64,000 nt of DNA from JBHOQX01 sp042408595 (GTDB lineage: Bacteria; Chloroflexota; Chloroflexia; Chloroflexales; Roseiflexaceae), in NCBI GenBank assembly GCA_042408595.1, contig JBHOQX010000053.1, positions 1-64,000 on the forward strand. Reading direction: 5' to 3'. Both the position numbers and the translations under genes were made by a program. The notes under the pieces are model-generated. The model was not told the origin of the DNA, searched no databases, and saw nothing but the letters and a program-made list of their open reading frames with translations. Numbering within the stretch: position 1 is the first letter of the stretch; the number at the start of each line of letters is the position of its first letter. This document shows positions 7,438 through 16,102 of the stretch, one piece after another.

Positions 7438-8439
7438 GTGAAGAAGCTGATCAACACGCCGGAGACGGTGGTACGGGACGAGCTCGAGGGCATGGCGCTG
7501 GCCCACCCCGACCTGATCAAAGTGCATTTCGACCCGGACTACGTGGTGCGCGCCGATGCGCCGATCAAGGGCAAGGTCGGGGTGATCTCCGGCGGCGGCA
7601 GCGGCCACGAGCCGATGCACGGTGGCTTCGTCGGCAAGGGGATGCTGGACGCGGCATGCCCCGGCGCGGTCTTCACCTCGCCCGTGCCCGACCAGATGTT
7701 GGAGGCGACCAGGGCGGTGAACGGCGGCGCGGGCGTGCTCCACATCGTCAAGAACTACACTGGCGACGTGCTCAACTTCGAGATGGCGGCCGAGCTGGCC
7801 GGCGCGGAGGGGATCGAGGTCGCCTCGGTGGTCACCAACGACGACGTGGCGGTGAAGGACAGCCTCTACACCGCCGGGCGGCGCGGCGTGGGCGTGACGG
7901 TGCTGCTGGAGAAGATCGTCGGGGCGGCGGCCGAGGGCGGCGCAAATCTTGCGGAATGTAAGCGCATCGCCGAAAAAGTCAACAGCCTTGGCCGCTCCAT
8001 GGGCATGGCGCTGACATCTTGTACCGTGCCGGCCGCCGGCAAGCCGACCTTCGACCTCGGCGACGACGAGATGGAGATCGGCATCGGCATCCATGGCGAG
8101 CCGGGCCGCACCCGCATGAAACTCAGGCCGGTCGCCGAGATCGTCGAGATCATGGCGACCGCGATCGTCGATGACCTGCCGTACAAGAGCGGCGACCAGG
8201 TGCTCGCCTTCGTTAATGGCATGGGCGGCACGCCGCTGATCGAGCTGTACATCGTGTACAAGGAGCTGGCGAAGTTCCTTCAGGAACGTGGGATCACGAT
8301 TTCACGCAACCTGATCGGCAACTACATCACCTCGCTGGAGATGGCCGGCTGCTCGATCACCCTGGTACGGCTGGACGACGAACTGACAAAGCTATGGGAC
8401 GCGCCGGTGCATACGCCCGCGCTGCGCTGGGGGATGTGA
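7438..8439 (+). CDS. dhaK: Dihydroxyacetone kinase, substrate-binding subunit DhaK
   Basis: DhaK binds dihydroxyacetone covalently through a histidine and presents it to DhaL-ADP/ATP for phosphorylation to dihydroxyacetone phosphate. The 333-residue protein has the conserved GGGSGHEPMHGGFVG segment (~52-66) and the hemiaminal histidine at residue 219 (GIGIHGEPG). Length and motifs match PTS-dependent DhaK. The start is GTG 7438, since AAGGAGG lies just upstream and homologous sequence begins at KKLINTPE. In E. coli DhaK also antagonises DhaR; the same could hold here because a DhaR-like gene is upstream. Confidence 0.93.
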   Translation: MKKLINTPETVVRDELEGMALAHPDLIKVHFDPDYVVRADAPIKGKVGVISGGGSGHEPMHGGFVGKGMLDAACPGAVFTSPVPDQMLEATRAVNGGAGVLHIVKNYTGDVLNFEMAAELAGAEGIEVASVVTNDDVAVKDSLYTAGRRGVGVTVLLEKIVGAAAEGGANLAECKRIAEKVNSLGRSMGMALTSCTVPAAGKPTFDLGDDEMEIGIGIHGEPGRTRMKLRPVAEIVEIMATAIVDDLPYKSGDQVLAFVNGMGGTPLIELYIVYKELAKFLQERGITISRNLIGNYITSLEMAGCSITLVRLDDELTKLWDAPVHTPALRWGM

Positions 8440-8578
8440 CACGATGACACGATGCAGGAATGACAAGATAACCCCTAACACCCCATCCCCCCTCCTGTCT
8501 GACAAGACGAGGGGAACACTGTAGAATAGAGTCTTATCTTGTCATCTTCTCATCTGGTCATTTTGTCAGGAAGGGGGG
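8440..8578. repeat. Word-repetitive dhaK-dhaL spacer with 12-bp inverted repeat
   Basis: The spacer is built of TGACACGATG/TGACAAGA/TGTCATCT words. ATGACAAGATAA (8460-8471) and TTATCTTGTCAT (8534-8545) are perfect inverted copies. The layout (words, then an inverted copy of the words) recurs in the glpK-glpA and glpC-dhaM spacers. Confidence 0.6.
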
Positions 8579-8582
8579 CACG

Positions 8583-9224
8583 ATGCGCATCACCGCCGAC
8601 ACCGTCATCCGCTTTCTGGAAGGCGTCGCCGCGACGATCAAGGAGCACCGCGACGAACTGACCCAACTCGACTCGCCGATCGGCGATGCGGACCACGGCA
8701 TCAACCTCGACCGCGGCTTCTCGGCGGTGCTTGCCAAGCTCCCGACCGTGGCCGACAAGGACATCGGCACGATCCTGAAGACGACCGGCATGACCCTCGT
8801 CTCGACGGTCGGCGGGGCGTCCGGCCCGCTCTACGGCACGGCCTTCATCCGCGCCGGCATGACCCTGGCCGACCGCTACGAGATGAACGAGGCCGACCTG
8901 GTCGCCGCGCTGGAAGCCGCCCTGGAGGGCATCATGGCCCGCGGCAAGGCGCAGCGCGGCGAGAAAACAATGGTGGACGCGATCGGGCCGGGGGTGGACG
9001 CGCTCAAGCAGGCCCAGGCCGATGGCGCCGACCTCGTGACCGCCATGCGCCGCGCGGTGGATGCGGTCGAGGCCGGCATGCAGAGCACCATTCCGATGCT
9101 CGCCACCAAAGGCCGCGCTTCGTACCTCGGCGAGCGCAGCATCGGCCACCAGGACCCGGGGGCGACCTCGGCCTACTATATGGCGAGGGTGTTGCTGGAG
9201 ACGATCGAAGGGATCGCTGAGTAG
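8583..9224 (+). CDS. dhaL: Dihydroxyacetone kinase, nucleotide-binding subunit DhaL
   Basis: DhaL holds a tightly bound ADP that is rephosphorylated by DhaM and then used to phosphorylate dihydroxyacetone on DhaK. The 213-residue protein shows the Mg-nucleotide aspartates in IGDADHGINLDRG (residues 33-45), a GGASGPLYGT loop (~80-89), and the late GERSIGHQDPGATS segment. It is a single-domain DhaL of the usual length. ATG 8583 follows GGAAGGGGGGCACG. In E. coli, DhaL-ADP coactivates DhaR, so DhaL may report phosphorylation state to the regulator. Confidence 0.93.
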   Translation: MRITADTVIRFLEGVAATIKEHRDELTQLDSPIGDADHGINLDRGFSAVLAKLPTVADKDIGTILKTTGMTLVSTVGGASGPLYGTAFIRAGMTLADRYEMNEADLVAALEAALEGIMARGKAQRGEKTMVDAIGPGVDALKQAQADGADLVTAMRRAVDAVEAGMQSTIPMLATKGRASYLGERSIGHQDPGATSAYYMARVLLETIEGIAE

Positions 9225-9327
9225 TTCGACGTTCGACGTGCAGAGTGCCGAGTGACGCTACCTGACGCGCCGAGCGTTGTACTCTGCCCTTTGCACGCCA
9301 GACTGGCCAGACAAGGAGGTCTACCTT

Positions 9328-10830
9328 ATGGCGAAGTATGCCGCTGCAATCGATCAGGGGACAACCAGCACACGCTGTATGATTTTCGACCACGAAGGCA
9401 AGGTTGTCTGCTACGAGCAGAAAGAGCACGAGCAGATCTACCCCAAGCCGGGATGGGTCGAGCACGATCCGGCCGAGATTTGGGAGCGCACGCAGAGCGT
9501 CGTCCGCGGCGCGCTCGACAAAGGCGGGATCGATACTAAGGATATTGCCGCTGTCGGCGTGACCAACCAACGCGAGACGACCGTCGTCTGGGACCGCACC
9601 ACCGGCAAGCCCTTCTACAACGCGATCGTCTGGCAGGACACCCGCACCGACCAGATCTGCAACGAGCTGGCGAAGCAGGGCGGCCAGGACCGCTTCCGCG
9701 CCAAAGTCGGCCTGCCGCTGGCCACCTACTTCTCCGGGCCGAAGATCGCCTGGATGCTGCAAAATGTGCCGGGGCTGCGCGAGGCGGCGGAGCGTGGCGA
9801 CGCGATCTTCGGCAATATCGACACCTGGGTGATCTGGAACCTGACCGGCGGGCCGAACGGCGGCGTCCACGTGACCGACGTGACCAACGCCAGCCGCACC
9901 ATGCTGATGGATCTCAAAACGCTCAGTTGGGACGACGAGATCCTCTCCACCATGGGCATCCCGCGCTCGATGCTGCCGGCGATCCGCTCATCGAGCGAAG
10001 TCTACGGCGAGGCCACCGGCGCGCTCGCGGGCGTGCCGGTCGCCGGCGACTTGGGCGACCAGCAGGCGGCCACCGTCGGGCAGACATGCTACAGCCCCGG
10101 CGAGGCCAAGAACACCTACGGCACCGGCTGTTTCATGATCCTTAACACCGGCGAGGAGATCGTGCCGTCCAAGAGCGGCCTGCTGACGACCCTCTGCTAC
10201 AAGATGGGTGACAGCGCGCCAGTCTATGCGCTCGAAGGCTCGATCGCGATCACCGGCGCACTGGTGCAGTGGCTGCGGGACAACCTGGGCATGATCACCA
10301 GCAGCGCCGAGGTTGAGGCGCTGGCATCCACCGTCGAGGACAACGGCGGGGTCTATTTCGTGCCGGCCTTCTCCGGCCTGTTCGCGCCCTACTGGCGCAG
10401 CGACGCGCGCGGCGTGATCGTCGGTCTGACGCGCTATGTCAACAAAGGCCACCTGGCGCGCGCCGCGCTGGAGGCAACCGCCTGGCAGACGCGCGAGGTG
10501 CTGGACGCGATGGAGAAAGACTCCGGCGTCAAGCTCAAGGCGCTCAAGGTGGACGGCGGCATGGTCTACAACAACTTGCTGATGCAGTTCCAGGCGGACG
10601 TGCTCGGCGTGCCGGTCATCCGCCCGAAGGTCGCCGAGACGACCTCGCTCGGCGCGGCCTACGCCGCCGGCCTGGCGACCGGCTTCTGGAAGAACCTGGA
10701 GGACCTCCGCCAGAACTGGCAGGTAGACCATGTCTGGGAGCCGAAGATGAGCGCCGAGGTGCGTGAGCGGCAGTACAAACTGTGGAAGAAGGCGGTCACC
10801 CGCACCTTCGATTGGGTTGAGGCCGAGTAG
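9328..10830 (+). CDS. glpK: Glycerol kinase
   Basis: A 500-residue FGGY-family kinase that makes sn-glycerol-3-phosphate from glycerol and ATP in the cytoplasm. It has the N-terminal phosphate loop (AAIDQGTTSTRCMIFD), the substrate region NQRETTVVWDR and WQDTRT (~residues 80-103), the GDLGDQQAATVGQ segment, the NTYGTGCF adenosine-binding region and the C-terminal DGGMVYNN motif. All are typical of bacterial GlpK. AAGGAGG precedes ATG 9328, which discards a 17-codon upstream extension. It sits between dhaL and glpA, giving the operon both glycerol- and dihydroxyacetone-phosphorylating routes. Confidence 0.95.
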   Translation: MAKYAAAIDQGTTSTRCMIFDHEGKVVCYEQKEHEQIYPKPGWVEHDPAEIWERTQSVVRGALDKGGIDTKDIAAVGVTNQRETTVVWDRTTGKPFYNAIVWQDTRTDQICNELAKQGGQDRFRAKVGLPLATYFSGPKIAWMLQNVPGLREAAERGDAIFGNIDTWVIWNLTGGPNGGVHVTDVTNASRTMLMDLKTLSWDDEILSTMGIPRSMLPAIRSSSEVYGEATGALAGVPVAGDLGDQQAATVGQTCYSPGEAKNTYGTGCFMILNTGEEIVPSKSGLLTTLCYKMGDSAPVYALEGSIAITGALVQWLRDNLGMITSSAEVEALASTVEDNGGVYFVPAFSGLFAPYWRSDARGVIVGLTRYVNKGHLARAALEATAWQTREVLDAMEKDSGVKLKALKVDGGMVYNNLLMQFQADVLGVPVIRPKVAETTSLGAAYAAGLATGFWKNLEDLRQNWQVDHVWEPKMSAEVRERQYKLWKKAVTRTFDWVEAE

Positions 10831-10835
10831 CAGTC

Positions 10836-10927
10836 AGGGAGAGGGTTCAGGAGCCAAGGGGCAACAGACGGTGATCCGGTGCCTGACCTTTGACTCCTGA
10901 ACCCTGACCCCCGAACCCTGAACCCTG
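10836..10927. repeat. CCTGAAC-word hairpin between glpK and glpA
   Basis: AGGGTTCAGGAG (10842-10853) and CTCCTGAACCCT (10894-10905) are perfect inverted copies, with near-complementary flanks extending the stem. The second arm is followed by repeats of GAACCCTGA up to the glpA start. It could modulate distal operon expression as an RNA hairpin. Confidence 0.6.
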
Positions 10928-12667
10928 ATGCAAACAGTTACCACAGACGTACTGGTGATCGGCGGCGGGGCGACCGGCGCGGGCTGCCTGCGCGACCTGG
11001 CGATGCGCGGCATTCGCGCCATCCTGGTCGAAAAGGGCGACCTGACGCACGGCACGACCGGGCGCTACCACGGCCTGCTCCACAGCGGCGGGCGCTACGT
11101 CGTCAAGGATCCGCAGTCCGCCGAGGAGTGCGCCCGCGAGAACCTCGTCCTGCGCCGCATCATGCCGCAGTGTATCGAGGACACCGGCGGCTTTTTCGTC
11201 GCCACACCCTGGGACGACCCAGCCTATGGCGACCGGTTCCTGGAAGGCTGTCGCAGGGCCGGCGTCGTCTGCCAGGAGATCAGCGTCGCCGAAGCGCTGC
11301 GGCGCGAGCCGGCGCTCAACCCGCGCATCAGCCGCGTCTTCGAGGTCAACGACGCCGCCGCCGATTCATTCCTCGCCACCGACCTGAATGTCGATTCGGC
11401 GCGGCAGTACGGCGGGCAGGCCTTCCCATACCACGCCGTCACCGATCTGATCCGCGTGGGCGACCGCGTCGTCGGCGCGCTGGTGCAGGACCTGAGCACC
11501 GGCGAGACCAAGCGGATCGAGGCGGCCTTTGTGCTCAACGCCGCCGGCGCCTGGGCCGGCAAGATCGCCGCCATGGCCGGGGTGAAGGTTACCGTCGTGC
11601 CCGGCAAGGGCGTGATGATCGCCATGAACCACCGCATAGTCGATACCGTCATCAACCGCTGCAAGCTGCCGGCGGATGGCGACATCATCGTGCCGGCGCA
11701 TACCGTCGCGGTGATCGGCACGACCGACCGCAGCGTGCCCGACCCGGATGTGTACGGCATCGACCCGGACGAAGTGGCGCTGATGCTCGAGGAGGGCGAA
11801 AAACTGGTGCCGGGCTTCTCGCGCTACCGCGCGCTGCGGGCCTGGGCGGGGGTGCGCCCGCTCTATAAGGACAAGGATGTCGCCGACGACCGCGATATCA
11901 GCCGGACCTACAAGCTGCTCGACCACAGCACGCGCGACGGCGTCGAGGGCTTCGTCTCGATCGTCGGCGGCAAGTGGACAACCTATCGGCTGATGGCGCA
12001 GGAAGCGGTGGACGAACTGGCCAGGAAGCTCGGCAACACGCAGCCGTGCCGCACCCACGAGGAGCCGCTGCCCGGCGCGGTCGCCGGCAGGTTCCACTGG
12101 AAAGGCGAGCGCCTGGCGCATGTCGAGGCCGAAGACAGCTACGGCGACCTGATCTGCGAGTGCGAGCTGGTGACGCGGCCGCAGGTCGTCGAGTCGATCG
12201 CCCGCGGCGCAGCCAACATCGATGACATCCGGCGCGACACCCGGCTCGGCATGGGGCCGTGCCAGGGCGGCTTCTGCACCTACCGCGCCGTGGCGCTGTG
12301 GGAGGAGACCAGGGGGCAGGGGGCAGGGGGCAGGGGTCGCCAGGGAGATGGCACATGGCAGGCGGCGAACAGCGGGCGAGCGAATCTTCCGTCTCCACCT
12401 CCCAGCCATCGATCGCCAACCGTCGATCTCCAAGCGCTGGCCGTCTCCGGCGCGCTGCTGCGCCATTTCTTGCAGGAGCGCTGGAAAGGGCTGACGGCCG
12501 TGCTCTGGGGCGACCAGCTGCGCCAGGCCCGCCTGGATGAGATTATTTTTATTGATACGCTGGGCGTGGACCTGCTGCCGCGCGAGGGCGAAAACAGCGC
12601 CGCCGGCCCCGGCCTGGTGACGCAGCACGAACTGATTGCGACGGAGTATCACGAGGCGGGGGGGTAG
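10928..12667 (+). CDS. glpA: Anaerobic-type glycerol-3-phosphate dehydrogenase subunit A
   Basis: The FAD-containing catalytic subunit, which oxidises glycerol-3-phosphate to dihydroxyacetone phosphate. The 579-residue protein begins with an FAD Rossmann motif (DVLVIGGGATGAGCLRD) and has the DAO-family segments HGLLHSGGRY and GGKWTTYRLMA. A C-terminal BFD-like [2Fe-2S] domain carries cysteines in ICECE and GPCQGGFC. Between ALWEETRG and the conserved LLRHFLQERWKG region there is a ~37-residue low-complexity insertion (12309-12428) encoded by GGGGCAG and other word repeats, kept in frame. The domain after it is intact, so the enzyme may tolerate the insert as a loop. It is followed by glpB and glpC. 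Confidence 0.92.
   Translation: MQTVTTDVLVIGGGATGAGCLRDLAMRGIRAILVEKGDLTHGTTGRYHGLLHSGGRYVVKDPQSAEECARENLVLRRIMPQCIEDTGGFFVATPWDDPAYGDRFLEGCRRAGVVCQEISVAEALRREPALNPRISRVFEVNDAAADSFLATDLNVDSARQYGGQAFPYHAVTDLIRVGDRVVGALVQDLSTGETKRIEAAFVLNAAGAWAGKIAAMAGVKVTVVPGKGVMIAMNHRIVDTVINRCKLPADGDIIVPAHTVAVIGTTDRSVPDPDVYGIDPDEVALMLEEGEKLVPGFSRYRALRAWAGVRPLYKDKDVADDRDISRTYKLLDHSTRDGVEGFVSIVGGKWTTYRLMAQEAVDELARKLGNTQPCRTHEEPLPGAVAGRFHWKGERLAHVEAEDSYGDLICECELVTRPQVVESIARGAANIDDIRRDTRLGMGPCQGGFCTYRAVALWEETRGQGAGGRGRQGDGTWQAANSGRANLPSPPPSHRSPTVDLQALAVSGALLRHFLQERWKGLTAVLWGDQLRQARLDEIIFIDTLGVDLLPREGENSAAGPGLVTQHELIATEYHEAGG
12307..12428. repeat. In-frame word-repeat insertion inside glpA
   Basis: Tandem GGGGGCA units (AGGGGGCAGGGGGCAGGGGG) open a ~120-base segment that also contains AATCTTCCGTCTCCACCTCC-type text typical of spacers. 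It interrupts the C-terminal region of glpA without changing frame. Confidence 0.6.
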
Positions 12668-12761
12668 AGGATCGAGGACCGAAGATAGAAGATAGAACTT
12701 CGGTATTGCGCGCACACATGTCGCCTTCACCTTGTTACCTTGTCACCTTGTCAGGCCATTC

Positions 12762-14003
12762 ATGCACGATACAATCGTCATCGGCGCGGGGTTGGCCGGG
12801 CTGATGGGCGCGCTGGCGCTGGCCGAGGCCGGCACACGCCCGCTCGTCCTGGCCAAAGGGCACGGCGCGACCCACTGGACGGCGGGGACGGTGGATGTCT
12901 GGGGCGCAGCCACCGGCAGCCTGCGCGCGGCGCTGCATGACCTGATCCGCGACCGGCCCGAGCATCCCTATGCCCGGGTCGGGGCACGTGGCGTGGAAAC
13001 GGCGCTCGAGCGGTTCCGCGCGCTCACCGAGGCCGCCCACTACCCGTACGTCGGCGGCCTGGAGCGCAACGTGCTGCTGCCCACCGCCGTCGGCGCGCTG
13101 CGCCCCGCCGCGCTGCTGCCGGCCACCATGGCCGCCGGCGACGCGCGGCTTGGCGGCGAGATTCTGATCGCCGGCTTCCGCGAACTGCGCGACTTCTTCC
13201 CGCCGATCGCGGCGGCGAACCTGTCCGCTCAGGGCATCCCGGCCCGCGGCATCTACCTGACGCTTCCGCCCGGAACGAAGCGGCGGCTCGACTTCAGCAC
13301 GCGCAACTTCGCCGAGTTGTTCGAGGAGCCCGCCTTCCGCGAGCACGTCGGGCGCCAACTGCGCGCGGCCCGCAGCGGCGCGACCCGCATCGGCCTGCCG
13401 GCGGTGCTCGGCCTCCACGCGCCGCTGACGGTGGTGCAGGACCTGCAGGGGCTCAGCGGCGCGCCGGTTTTCGAGATCCCGACGCTGCCCCCCTCGGTGC
13501 CGGGCATGCGCCTGTTCGAGATCTTCCGCGCGGCGATCAGCGCGGCTGGCGGGCGGCTCCAACTCGGCTCGCAGGTGGTGCGCGGGGCCGGCGCGAACGG
13601 CCGGCTCAATGCCGTCTTCAGTCTGGCTGCCGCGCGCGAGCAGCAGCATCGCGCCCGGGCCTTCCTGCTGGCGACCGGCGGGATCGCCGGCGGCGGCATC
13701 CAGACCGACCACACCGGCAAAGCCTGGGAGACGGCGCTCGGCCTGCCGCTCCAGATGCCGGGCGGGCGCGAGACATGGTTCGCGCCGCGCTTCCTGGACG
13801 AACACGGCCACCCGATCTTCGGCGCAGGCGTGTGCGCCGACGCCCAGCTCCGCCCCCTGAGCGACGGGCGGGTGGTGTACGAAAACGTCGCGGTAGCGGG
13901 CGCGGCGCTGGCCGGCTGCGACCCGGTGCGCGAGCGCTGCTACAGCGGCATGGCCCTGGCGACCGGCTGGCACGCGGGGCAGGTGTTGAGTGCCGCCTTG
14001 TAA
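12762..14003 (+). CDS. glpB: Anaerobic glycerol-3-phosphate dehydrogenase subunit B
   Basis: A 413-residue FAD/NAD-fold flavoprotein with an N-terminal dinucleotide motif (DTIVIGAGLAGLMGALALAE). It has the GlpB-like THWTAGTVDVWG segment and a C-terminal YENVAVAGAALAGCDPV region where the flavin should bind. GlpB links the GlpA active site with the iron-sulfur subunit GlpC at the membrane. The start at 12762 follows a TGTCACC-type word-repeat spacer (12720-12757) without a canonical ribosome binding site, so translation may depend on upstream coupling or be weak. Gene order glpA-glpB-glpC is the classical one. Confidence 0.88.
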   Translation: MHDTIVIGAGLAGLMGALALAEAGTRPLVLAKGHGATHWTAGTVDVWGAATGSLRAALHDLIRDRPEHPYARVGARGVETALERFRALTEAAHYPYVGGLERNVLLPTAVGALRPAALLPATMAAGDARLGGEILIAGFRELRDFFPPIAAANLSAQGIPARGIYLTLPPGTKRRLDFSTRNFAELFEEPAFREHVGRQLRAARSGATRIGLPAVLGLHAPLTVVQDLQGLSGAPVFEIPTLPPSVPGMRLFEIFRAAISAAGGRLQLGSQVVRGAGANGRLNAVFSLAAAREQQHRARAFLLATGGIAGGGIQTDHTGKAWETALGLPLQMPGGRETWFAPRFLDEHGHPIFGAGVCADAQLRPLSDGRVVYENVAVAGAALAGCDPVRERCYSGMALATGWHAGQVLSAAL

Positions 14004-14013
14004 GGGCTGAGGC

Positions 14014-15279
14014 ATGAAACCGGATTCTATCGAGCTTAGCCTGGTGCAGTCGCTCGACCACTGCATCAAGTGCAATATCTGCCAGTCGGCCTGCCCGGTG
14101 AGCGCGGTGACCGACCTGTTTCCCGGGCCGAAGTACGTCGGCCCTCAGGCCGAGCGGTTCCGCATGGCCCGCCAGCCGAGTCCCGACGAGTCGGTCGACT
14201 ACTGCTCCGGCTGCCGCGTCTGCAACGCGGTCTGCCCGACCGGCGTGCGAATCATGGAACTGAACACGCGCGCCAAGGCGCAGATCGTCGAACAAAAGGG
14301 CCTTTCGCTGCGCAACTGGCTGCTCGGCCACCAGGACAAAGCCGGGAGGCTGGCGTGCGGGCCGCAGGCCGCCCTGGCCAACTTGGCCGCCGCCAACCCT
14401 GTGCTGCGGCTGCTGGCGGAGAAGACCGTTGGAATCGCCCGCCACGCCCCGCTGCCGCGCTTCAGCAGCTACAGCTTTCGCTCCTGGTTCCGCACGCGGC
14501 AACCGCGTACGGGCGTACTGCGGTATGCTCCAACCGCCCAGCGCCCACCGTCCGCCGCCCGTCGCCAGGTGGTCTACTTCCACGGCTGCTCGACGAACTA
14601 CTACGAGCCGCGCGTCGGGCAGGCGGCGGTCGAGGTGCTGGAGCGCAACGGGTTCGAGGTGATCGTGCCGAAGCAGGGATGCTGCGGCTTGCCGCTGCTC
14701 TCGAACGGGGCGTTCCGGCAGGCGCGGCGCTATTACGAGTACAACGTCACCCAACTCTTTCCTTACGTTCAGCGCGGCATCCCGATCGTTGGCACCAGCA
14801 CGAGCTGCACGCTGACGCTAAAGGAAGAGGCCTCCGAGCTGCTCGGCCTGCACGCGGAGCCGTATCGCCTGATCGCGGAGAACACCTACGACATCTTCGA
14901 GTTCCTGCGCGGGCTGCACGAGCGCGGCGAGCTCGACACGAACTTCCGGCCGATCGAGCGCACGTTGCCGTACCACGCGCCCTGCCAGCTTCGCGCGCAC
15001 TATATCGGCCGCCCGGCGCTGGATGTGCTGGAGCTGATACCCGGCATGCGCCTGAACGAGAGTAACGCCGCTTGCTGCGGGCTGGCCGGCAGCTACGGCT
15101 ACAAGGCCGAGCGCTACCAGATCGCCATGGACGTGGGCGCCGGGCTGTTCCGCTGGGTGCGCGCCAGCGGCAGCGACATCGCTGTGTGTGACTCGGAGAT
15201 CTGCCGCTGGCAGATCGCGCATGGCGCGGATGTGGCGATGCGGCATCCGATCGAGATTCTTCGGGAAGCCTATGGCTAG
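14014..15279 (+). CDS. glpC: Anaerobic glycerol-3-phosphate dehydrogenase iron-sulfur subunit C
   Basis: The membrane-associated electron-transfer subunit that passes electrons from GlpAB to quinone. The 421-residue protein has two 4Fe-4S motifs near the N-terminus (CIKCNICQSACP at ~17-28; CSGCRVCNAVCP). Two CCG domains follow (GCCGLPLLSNG; ACCGLAGSYGYK), typical of heterodisulfide-reductase-like proteins. Between SWFRTRQP and VVYFHGCS about 20 residues (TGVLRYAPTAQRPPSAARRQ) look like a low-complexity linker of the word-repeat kind. It begins 10 bases after glpB. The stop overlaps a nested palindrome that continues into the spacer before dhaM. Confidence 0.92.
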   Translation: MKPDSIELSLVQSLDHCIKCNICQSACPVSAVTDLFPGPKYVGPQAERFRMARQPSPDESVDYCSGCRVCNAVCPTGVRIMELNTRAKAQIVEQKGLSLRNWLLGHQDKAGRLACGPQAALANLAAANPVLRLLAEKTVGIARHAPLPRFSSYSFRSWFRTRQPRTGVLRYAPTAQRPPSAARRQVVYFHGCSTNYYEPRVGQAAVEVLERNGFEVIVPKQGCCGLPLLSNGAFRQARRYYEYNVTQLFPYVQRGIPIVGTSTSCTLTLKEEASELLGLHAEPYRLIAENTYDIFEFLRGLHERGELDTNFRPIERTLPYHAPCQLRAHYIGRPALDVLELIPGMRLNESNAACCGLAGSYGYKAERYQIAMDVGAGLFRWVRASGSDIAVCDSEICRWQIAHGADVAMRHPIEILREAYG

Positions 15280-15343
15280 AGGCGAGAGGCTGGGGCGCGG
15301 GAGCGAGCCGGGCCCGCCCCAGCCTCCAGCCTCTGGCCTCTAG
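15276..15343. repeat. Nested palindrome between glpC and dhaM
   Basis: Outer arms CTAGAGGC (15276-15283) / GCCTCTAG (15336-15343) and inner arms GAGGCTGGGGCG (15286-15297) / CGCCCCAGCCTC (15315-15326) form one long imperfect hairpin that begins at the glpC stop codon. No T-tract follows. It may act as an RNA-stabilising or attenuating hairpin between operon halves. Confidence 0.6.
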
Positions 15344-15359
15344 CCCCTTCTGGTGCGCT

Positions 15360-15752
15360 ATGGTGAACCTGCTGATCGTCTCTCACAGCGCGCAGATCGC
15401 CGCCGGCGTGCGCGAGTTTATCGGCCAAGTCGCCGGAAATGCGGTGCGGATCGCTGCAGCGGGCGGCACCGCCGAGGGGGCGATCGGCACCAGCGTGGAG
15501 CTGATCCTGGCGAAGCTGCAGGAGGTGATGTCGCCGGACGGCGTGCTGGTGCTGGTCGATCTCGGCTCGGCGGTGCTGAGCGTCGAAACCGCGCTCGAGA
15601 TGGTAAGCGGCGGCCCGGCGCGGATCAGCGACGCCCCGCTCGTCGAGGGAGCCTACCTGGCGGCGATCGAGGCCAGCGATCCTGGCGCGACACTGGAGCG
15701 TGTCGCCGCTGCAGCGCTCCAGGCGCGCGAGTTGGTTAAGGTGCATAAGTAG
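15360..15752 (+). CDS. dhaM: Dihydroxyacetone kinase phosphotransferase subunit DhaM (single-domain)
   Basis: DhaM carries a phosphoryl group from HPr to the ADP held by DhaL. The 130-residue protein is an EIIA-mannose-superfamily fold with the active histidine at residue 9 (NLLIVSHSAQIAAGV), the GTS segment, and VLVLVDLGSAVLSVETALEM (~60-79), all typical of DhaM. Unlike the E. coli three-domain DhaM, only the EIIA-like domain is present; HPr and EI are encoded separately just downstream. The ATG at 15360 directly follows the palindromic spacer. Confidence 0.92.
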   Translation: MVNLLIVSHSAQIAAGVREFIGQVAGNAVRIAAAGGTAEGAIGTSVELILAKLQEVMSPDGVLVLVDLGSAVLSVETALEMVSGGPARISDAPLVEGAYLAAIEASDPGATLERVAAAALQARELVKVHK

Positions 15753-15829
15753 CGCCGCGCATCGGGAGGTGCACGCCGATAGGTAGCGGACGGTGAACGA
15801 CACCTTCCATCCCATCGCCGGAGAGGCCC

Positions 15830-16102
15830 ATGAAAGAAATTACGCTGACAATCACCAACCCGAGTGGCCTACATGCGCGCCCGGCCAAGGTTTTTATCGA
15901 GAAAACGCGCGAGTTCAAAAGCAGAATCACGATTCAGAATATAAGTAGGCCCAACAGCAAGGAACTGCCGGTGAGCGCCTTCAATCTGTTACAAAGCGGT
16001 GTTCGCCAGGGTCACGAGATTCGTCTGCGCGCCGAGGGCGAGGACGAGGACGCAGCGCTTGCCGCGCTTCAGGAGCTTGTAGCGAGCAATTTCGGCGAAT
16101 AG
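15830..16102 (+). CDS. ptsH: HPr phosphocarrier protein
   Basis: The 90-residue protein has the HPr signature NPSGLHARPAKVF with the phosphorylated His15, so it would relay phosphate from EI to DhaM. The region that usually holds regulatory Ser46 is altered: the stretch between KE and GVRQG (LPVSAFNLLQS) is a few residues longer than usual and no serine clearly aligns. No HPr kinase gene is visible. Base composition is markedly less GC-rich than its neighbours, with rare-looking codons (AGA, AGG, ATA, AGT) around residues 34-43. That could reflect recent acquisition. GGAGAGGCCC precedes the ATG. Confidence 0.9.
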   Translation: MKEITLTITNPSGLHARPAKVFIEKTREFKSRITIQNISRPNSKELPVSAFNLLQSGVRQGHEIRLRAEGEDEDAALAALQELVASNFGE

